From: Trichosporon coremiiforme
Lineage: Eukaryota; Basidiomycota; Tremellomycetes; Trichosporonales; Trichosporonaceae
Length of the DNA stretch: 64,000 nt
Direction: 5' to 3'
Assembly: GCA_039545355.1 (NCBI GenBank)
Contig: BCJJ01000016.1
Location: 620,001 to 684,000, forward strand
The position numbers and the translations under genes are program-made. Shown one piece after another: positions 58,990-64,000 of the stretch (position 1 is the first letter of the stretch; every line of letters begins with the position of its first letter). The notes under the pieces were generated by a model. That model saw only the letters and a list, made by a program, of their open reading frames with translations. It did no database searches and was not told the origin of the DNA.

Positions 58990-61900
58990 GGCGACTGTCG
59001 ACTTCGTTATCTCTTACCCCCAATGGGTTCGACTTAGTCATCCGGACAGCACAAGCGGCGCTTGGGACCACCTCTTCTGTCCACACGTCCCCACCCGCGG
59101 TGACGGCACCGTTACGAACACCTCACTTCGACCAGCAAACCACGAGACACGAACGCACGACACCACACACCATGCACATTGGGCGGGCGCGTGAGGGGCT
59201 CTGAAAAGTATACCCTCTCACGGCCTTTCCCCCCACTCTAATCCTAATCTTTACACGCATCTCGTTTCATTGCCCATCCGCACCCAAACCCCGGTCGTTA
59301 CAAGACCACACGAAGCACAGGACGTAGTCGTTTGAGTTTGGTCATCTTTCAGGAACTCTCATGTCTTATTTATGAATGTATAGCAACGTTATCCCCCAAT
59401 ACTTTGCAGTTGTGTAGCAGGGAGGAGGTCATACGGGGCGATGGGGATGGTGGGGATGTCTGTCTACCGTGATACGAATGGCCCTCACGGCAGACCACTG
59501 GCTGCATGTCATCCAGACAACTACGAAGCTCGGTCGACTTTGCCGCGACCGGCAGCACCATCAAGGGGAGCAAGGGAACGCAGGGATTTGGCGGCAAGCG
59601 GCGATCTTTGCGGGGTCAGTGCCGGTACTCGACGCACCGGCGACTGTAGTCCTTACACATCTCGTCATGACTTGAGTCAGGCGGACCATTCACGCTATTT
59701 ACGTCTACAAAGGCACTTGCGGCCAACAGACATGTAACCAAAAAGCCGAAGGTGTTCTCCCCTTGCTACCTCTTGCCTATGCAACATACCGACGTCGTAA
59801 GACCCGAAGACCGCATGAGCGGAGGAGCGGCCTTGCCACAGATACCGCTCCCTACTGCTGCCCCGGCTCGGCCGGCTTTACGGCTGTGTGAGGCGTCAAA
59901 CAAATCAGGTTGACGAGAGAGCAAAGCGCCACCTGACGATGAGACAATTTGACGATCCCCCAACATGACTGCAGTGCGGAATGAGGCAATTCGACCCAAG
60001 AAGGCTGTTGTGGTTCGCCTACCGGTCCCAAGACCGTCGCCCACCTTGCATCCGCTTTTGCCAAGGCTAGTCAGCCCGGTCAGGAGGTCTGTCAGTGGTT
60101 GCAGCATGCATTACGAGGTGTCTCAGACACGTAAGTCAGGTGCTCCACGACGAACCAGCCGCTGCGTTTACTTCAGCGCCGCGCAGCTCTGGTGCAGGTG
60201 TTCAGGATGTTGTCTCAGTCGCCTGAAAGCTGTACGTTGGACTGCACTCCAGGCAGGATCCCAAGGATCGGTTACTGCCTGCCCATCAGTGGTCCTGGTT
60301 TGAGCATGCCGTTATCGCGAAATGGACCCATCCTGGACCCATCCTTTACGACACCCCTCAGCCGTGTTGGACCCTCACTGTTTCCTTGCTCCTGGACCCC
60401 TCCTGACAACTCCTGGGTCTCGATACTACAAGGGTCAAGGGTCAACACAAAACTTGGCCCATTCCCGTAGTGAGCTTTCCGCTGCACAGAGCCGCTGGCC
60501 CGCTTATCGGGACTGCAGGGAGCTAACAACCCACCACGGGCTGCATGGCACCGCTGGCTACTTCAGCATTGTGGTGCGATGTACGACGACCTTATGGCAT
60601 CTTAAGTCCGCCTTGCTGTATCGGTATGACCCAAAATACGAGAGAGCGCGCCGTGTCAAACGTCATGAAGACCCATGCGTAAGATGGATAAGCAGCATCT
60701 GACATTGTGCCCCACGCCCGACACGGCCTTAGCCGTCCACCTCGACCTGCTCGGACAGGATAGGTGGGCAAGACGACCGTCCAGGCTAACAGCCACTACC
60801 GTTCAACGCTAACATTACGCAACTGCGCAATGCGTCGTACTTGCGCACAGACCCGAAGATCCTCACATCACCGATGGGCCGGCCCGCGATGGAGTACGGC
60901 AGCATCCGTGTCAACTGAATAGGTCATGTTCGGGAGTCGGATAGCACAACCTGAGTGTCGTGTTTCTTGTAACGGGGTCGCGGTGTTGGGAGTCCCAGGC
61001 GGTCCGGTCAACTCATGGGCTGATCCCTGCGTCATATCGGAGTACGGACAGGATGTTGCCCACAAGCAAGCGCTGCGCATCAGTAGGAGCATATGGACCA
61101 TGCAGGGTGACAGGAGCCGAAGCTACGACGAGATCTACGATGCTTTGTACTGATGCATGTGTTGCTTGCCGACTGGTTCAGAATGATCCCGGCAACGACG
61201 ACAGGCCCATGGGATGGGTCCGATGGGAGTGCAGATCAACGGATCCATGCCAACCGCCAGCCAACCTTCAACCTTCACCTTGGGTGACTTATGATGGTAA
61301 CTGAGTGGTTTGAGTTTAGCAGCACCAACTCTATCCACGGCGACTGTCACGGCCAGGACCAAGCAGAAGCACAGGCACTGAGAGCACATGCCCGTTGCCG
61401 GCGTGCCGGCGTGCCGCCCAAGTCGCCTGAGTGACCCGCTTGTGATCGAAGCGCGACAAACGCAAGACATGACAGCCCCGCGAAAGTCAGATGAATTCAT
61501 TAACACTGTGATAGAGTGTGACAGAAAGTTCGTCGATGAGGAACAGGGTTCGCTCGCCGCCGCACATGTTGCAGACGAGTGAGCGATCCGAGACATGGGC
61601 CACCTTTATCCAGGTTCGACCAGCCCGCTCCGTGAGCCCCGCGCTCCGCGGACGCCGCCGACTGGCCGGCGCTGAATCCAAGACGGACTAGGTTCGTTCC
61701 ACTCCCATCGCTCCCTCTCGAACCCTCTTCGCAGCGGCGTCTACCAATCTCCAGCCGCCGATGATAGCGACGCAGACGCAGGCGCGGATCCACTTACGTG
61801 GCGCAGCGTACGCACGACACTCCTGGCTGACGGCCTCCCCATCCGCCCCTCCGCCCGTGATTCCAAAGGCTAAGAGGTGACAACGCCCCCGGCGGACTTA

Positions 61901-62447
61901 GTATGCATACAGCAAGCTCACTCCGACGCCCACGTTGCTGCACCTTGCTGCCCTGCGCGCCGCAGGCTCCACACGCGCCCCCGTACCTGTCGACATTTTC
62001 CTCCGTTCCAACTCACAGCACCGCTGCGTACTCCGTCCTCCATCACAAGTCCCGTTCCATCCCCATCGCCTCGAGCAGCGATCAAAGCGCTCGCATTCCC
62101 TTGCAAGTGTCCGCCGTCACCGAGGTTGTCGTTGCGCACTCCCTCCCACAGCTCTCGTAATGTCCACATCGACGTGCCGACAACCTTCGGAGGGCGGGGG
62201 ACGGAGTGCGCAACACATCGTTCCTGCCGCTCGCCAACCGATCGAACATCGGACCTGGGAATTCGGTGGACCTGGCGGCCTGGGCTCTATAGCCTATAGC
62301 CTATAAGCCTGCGCTCATGACATTACATCGCTGGTAAGATGTCGGCTGGTCGGCCGGCTCGGGTTGCGTTTCACCTGGTGAGGGAGCTGGTCTTCACTAA
62401 CATCCTCCGCACTCCACTCACATCACCTTAGGCAAGTCTCTAGCGTA
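58990..62447. other. Intergenic, no firm gene
   Basis: Contains short repeats of GGACCC(A/C)TCCT around 60325-60400 and three CTATAGC-like units near 62287-62308. Frames at 61750-62160 look mildly protein-like in several phases and cannot be assigned. Confidence 0.45.
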
Positions 62448-63760
62448 AGCTTGCGAGTTCCGCGCGACAACTCAACTGACTTTCATACGGGTTCAGGTGC
62501 GGCAGCGGCTGAAGTAAGCTTGACATTCACCCGGACAGCTCACCGCTATCCGCTACAGTATAATGAGTCGACGCGCAGCTGTAAAGCGGTATGCATCGAA
62601 CTAACTTGCAAGGTTGACTGACATGAGCTCGACCTGGACGGTTGCCAGCTCACCTTTCGTCTAAGGACATTGCGGGATCATGTGTCGCAGGTCCATCGTT
62701 TGGCGATTAGCTCAACGATGACACAGAGGCATCAGCATGCCATTGCTGACTTGGGTGATCGACCGCAGCCTGTTTCCTTTCACACGACTAGGAGTCTCAC
62801 TGTATCCATCTCTCAAGCTTGGTAAGGGAGAATCGTTTCTGACATCAGCTTTGACTCTGATGTATTGCAGCTCTCCTTCAGTGTGCTTTGTGGCAGACAG
62901 TCGCTGGGGTCAGCTGTGCCGTGGGTTAGCGACAGCTCACCTCCATCTGCACGCTCGTGTGAAGGACGACAGCCCATTTGCGTGATGTGAGCTCGCGTTG
63001 GAAAGAGTAGCTCAACCGACCTCTTATGCCATTGTTGACTTACGTGAGCTAGACCTTCAAGCAACGGAAGCTACTTCGTTTCATTTGGCACATCGGGGAG
63101 CTGCGGTCAGCTGCGCCCAACACGAACACAGCTCACGAATGCAGTGTTGTCGCTAGCTGAAGTCAGCTTACGCCGTGTGTGAAAGGAAGCTCACCGTCTG
63201 CTGTCTAGCATTGAAGCGACGGCGGCTGTGGGAAGCTACCAGGACCGATCTAAAAGCAGCACATGTGTACTGTAGCTCCCCGAAGCGTTCCTGCTCTATC
63301 CGAGGCAAACAGGTGTAGTTATCCGGAGCAACCTGCTGTCAGCTCACTGCCCAGCGGCGCCTAGGGTACCGCACTTGCAAGCCGACTGGCGTTAGCTTTG
63401 ACCTTTGGAATTACGAAGCTCACGCTGCGCAGTCACTGAACTGTCGGCGGAGAGTGTGACTGGGGCGAGCTTTCCCTAGTGTTTGAACAGTTTACGATCC
63501 CGGGGTCCTTCCTCAGAGAGGCATCTCTGTCCGCCGCCATGAGCGTCGACGCGGTCAAGCTCCACAACGACTGCTCGTTCTGATATCAGCTGAAGAAGCC
63601 AGCAAGCCGTGCAGTTCAACTCACTGTAGTCGGGCTGATCCAGGGGGCGAAGAAGATGCACTCCGCTGATATCAGCTTTCACAGCCCTAACAGACAGCTT
63701 CGTACCGTGAACGAATGGTCGACCCTGTAAGTGAGCTTTCGCAGACCTGACAGCTCTCCG
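62448..63760. repeat. Degenerate array of GTNAGCT...AGCTCAC dyad elements
   Basis: I counted 34 AGCT tetramers in about 1.3 kb (one per 38 bases, where about five would be expected by chance). Many form pairs GTNAGCT, 14-19 nt, AGCTCAC, the two halves being reverse complements. Best copies start at 62514, 62623, 62909, 62987, 63106, 63162 and 63391. Successive pairs start roughly 50-75 bases apart. Sequence between pairs is mostly unrelated, but the 62738 and 63026 neighbourhoods share ATGCCATTG(C/T)TGACTT. Origin and function unknown. Confidence 0.55.
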
Positions 63761-64000
63761 TTTCCACTCACTCACCTGCCACGGTCACAGTGGTCGAGCA
63801 TCAGAAGCTGGGACGTCCGCTTGCACTGAGATCGACGGATCCGCGAGAAGGCATAGTGCAACCACGGCAGCGGATGGTCTCGACCGGAACCTGATCATGA
63901 ACTGCATACAGTACATCTACCGAACTGACTACTACGAGCTTAGGACTCTCCTGACCAACGTACGGTTACAGCTTGCTCTGCCTCTTGTACGCCTCGAGCA
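63761..64000. other. Right end of window, no gene seen
   Basis: Two further AGCT words occur at 63937 and 63970, so the array may fade out beyond the window. Confidence 0.4.

Noticed and set aside
61740..62160. Candidate protein gene in several overlapping + frames.
   Set aside because: All three frames look equally plausible, with no splice chain or recognisable motif to choose among them.
59200..62400. Search for a transposon or virus-derived element in the gene-poor right end.
   Set aside because: No reverse transcriptase, transposase, capsid-like frame or terminal repeats were seen.
62448..63760. Reading the periodic AGCT array as a CRISPR array.
   Set aside because: Units are degenerate, unit spacing varies, no cas genes exist and the DNA is eukaryotic.
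62448..63760. Reading GTNAGCT...AG as a chain of 24-28-nt mini-introns in a protein gene.
   Set aside because: Several units lack GT at the left end, and joining the intervals gives stop codons in the frame I tested; other introns here are longer.

Overview
This window is nuclear DNA of a GC-rich fungus, most likely a basidiomycetous yeast of the Tremellomycetes (Trichosporonales-like; this placement is inference). Nearly every protein gene is split by short introns of about 33-131 nt that start GTRAG/GTNNGN and carry a CTGAC or CTAAC branch-like box just before the terminal AG. Proteins include fungal household families (Gpi1, Mdm20, Ctk3, Pet191, Rsm1-like), tRNA genes all have introns at position 37/38, and genes lie on both strands without operons.

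Left part (1-12.8 kb): the 3' portion of an 11-exon conserved basidiomycete-type gene of unknown function; a GH9 cellulase-like protein with a C-terminal membrane anchor; GPI1 (GPI-anchor synthesis); an RWD/DUF1115 protein; a membrane-linked alpha/beta-hydrolase whose frame is broken by one base; an intrinsically disordered single-exon protein. Then 3 kb without a firm gene and a conserved protein with a Gln/Pro-rich tail at 15.9-17.3 kb.

Middle part (17.7-47.4 kb): a tRNA-Ala gene, then a dense block of NatB subunit MDM20/NAA25, CTK3, PET191 head-to-head with a mitochondrial membrane protein, and an Rsm1/NIPA zinc-finger protein; an ADAM-type metalloprotease; a tRNA island (32.3-36.5 kb) with five tRNA-Ala(AGC), one Ala(CGC), one Val(AAC) and one Pro(AGG); two major facilitator transporters; a peroxisome-targeted acyl-CoA synthetase-like enzyme with a non-AG splice acceptor; and a PI-specific phospholipase C.

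Right part (47-64 kb): a secreted type-B carboxylesterase with a Ser/Thr-rich N-terminal extension and a 665-nt intron, a homocysteine S-methyltransferase with a 655-nt intron and disordered insertions, and a plant-pathogen-related-like SnoaL-fold protein. The last 5 kb has no convincing gene, but 62.4-63.8 kb holds a degenerate array of a dyad element (GTNAGCT, 14-19 nt, AGCTCAC) recurring roughly every 60 bp, which is the most unusual structure seen here.

The genes do not form a pathway cluster. Gene models below were spliced by eye; for each multi-exon model the summed exon length was checked to be divisible by three, except the hydrolase at 9291, which is one base off.
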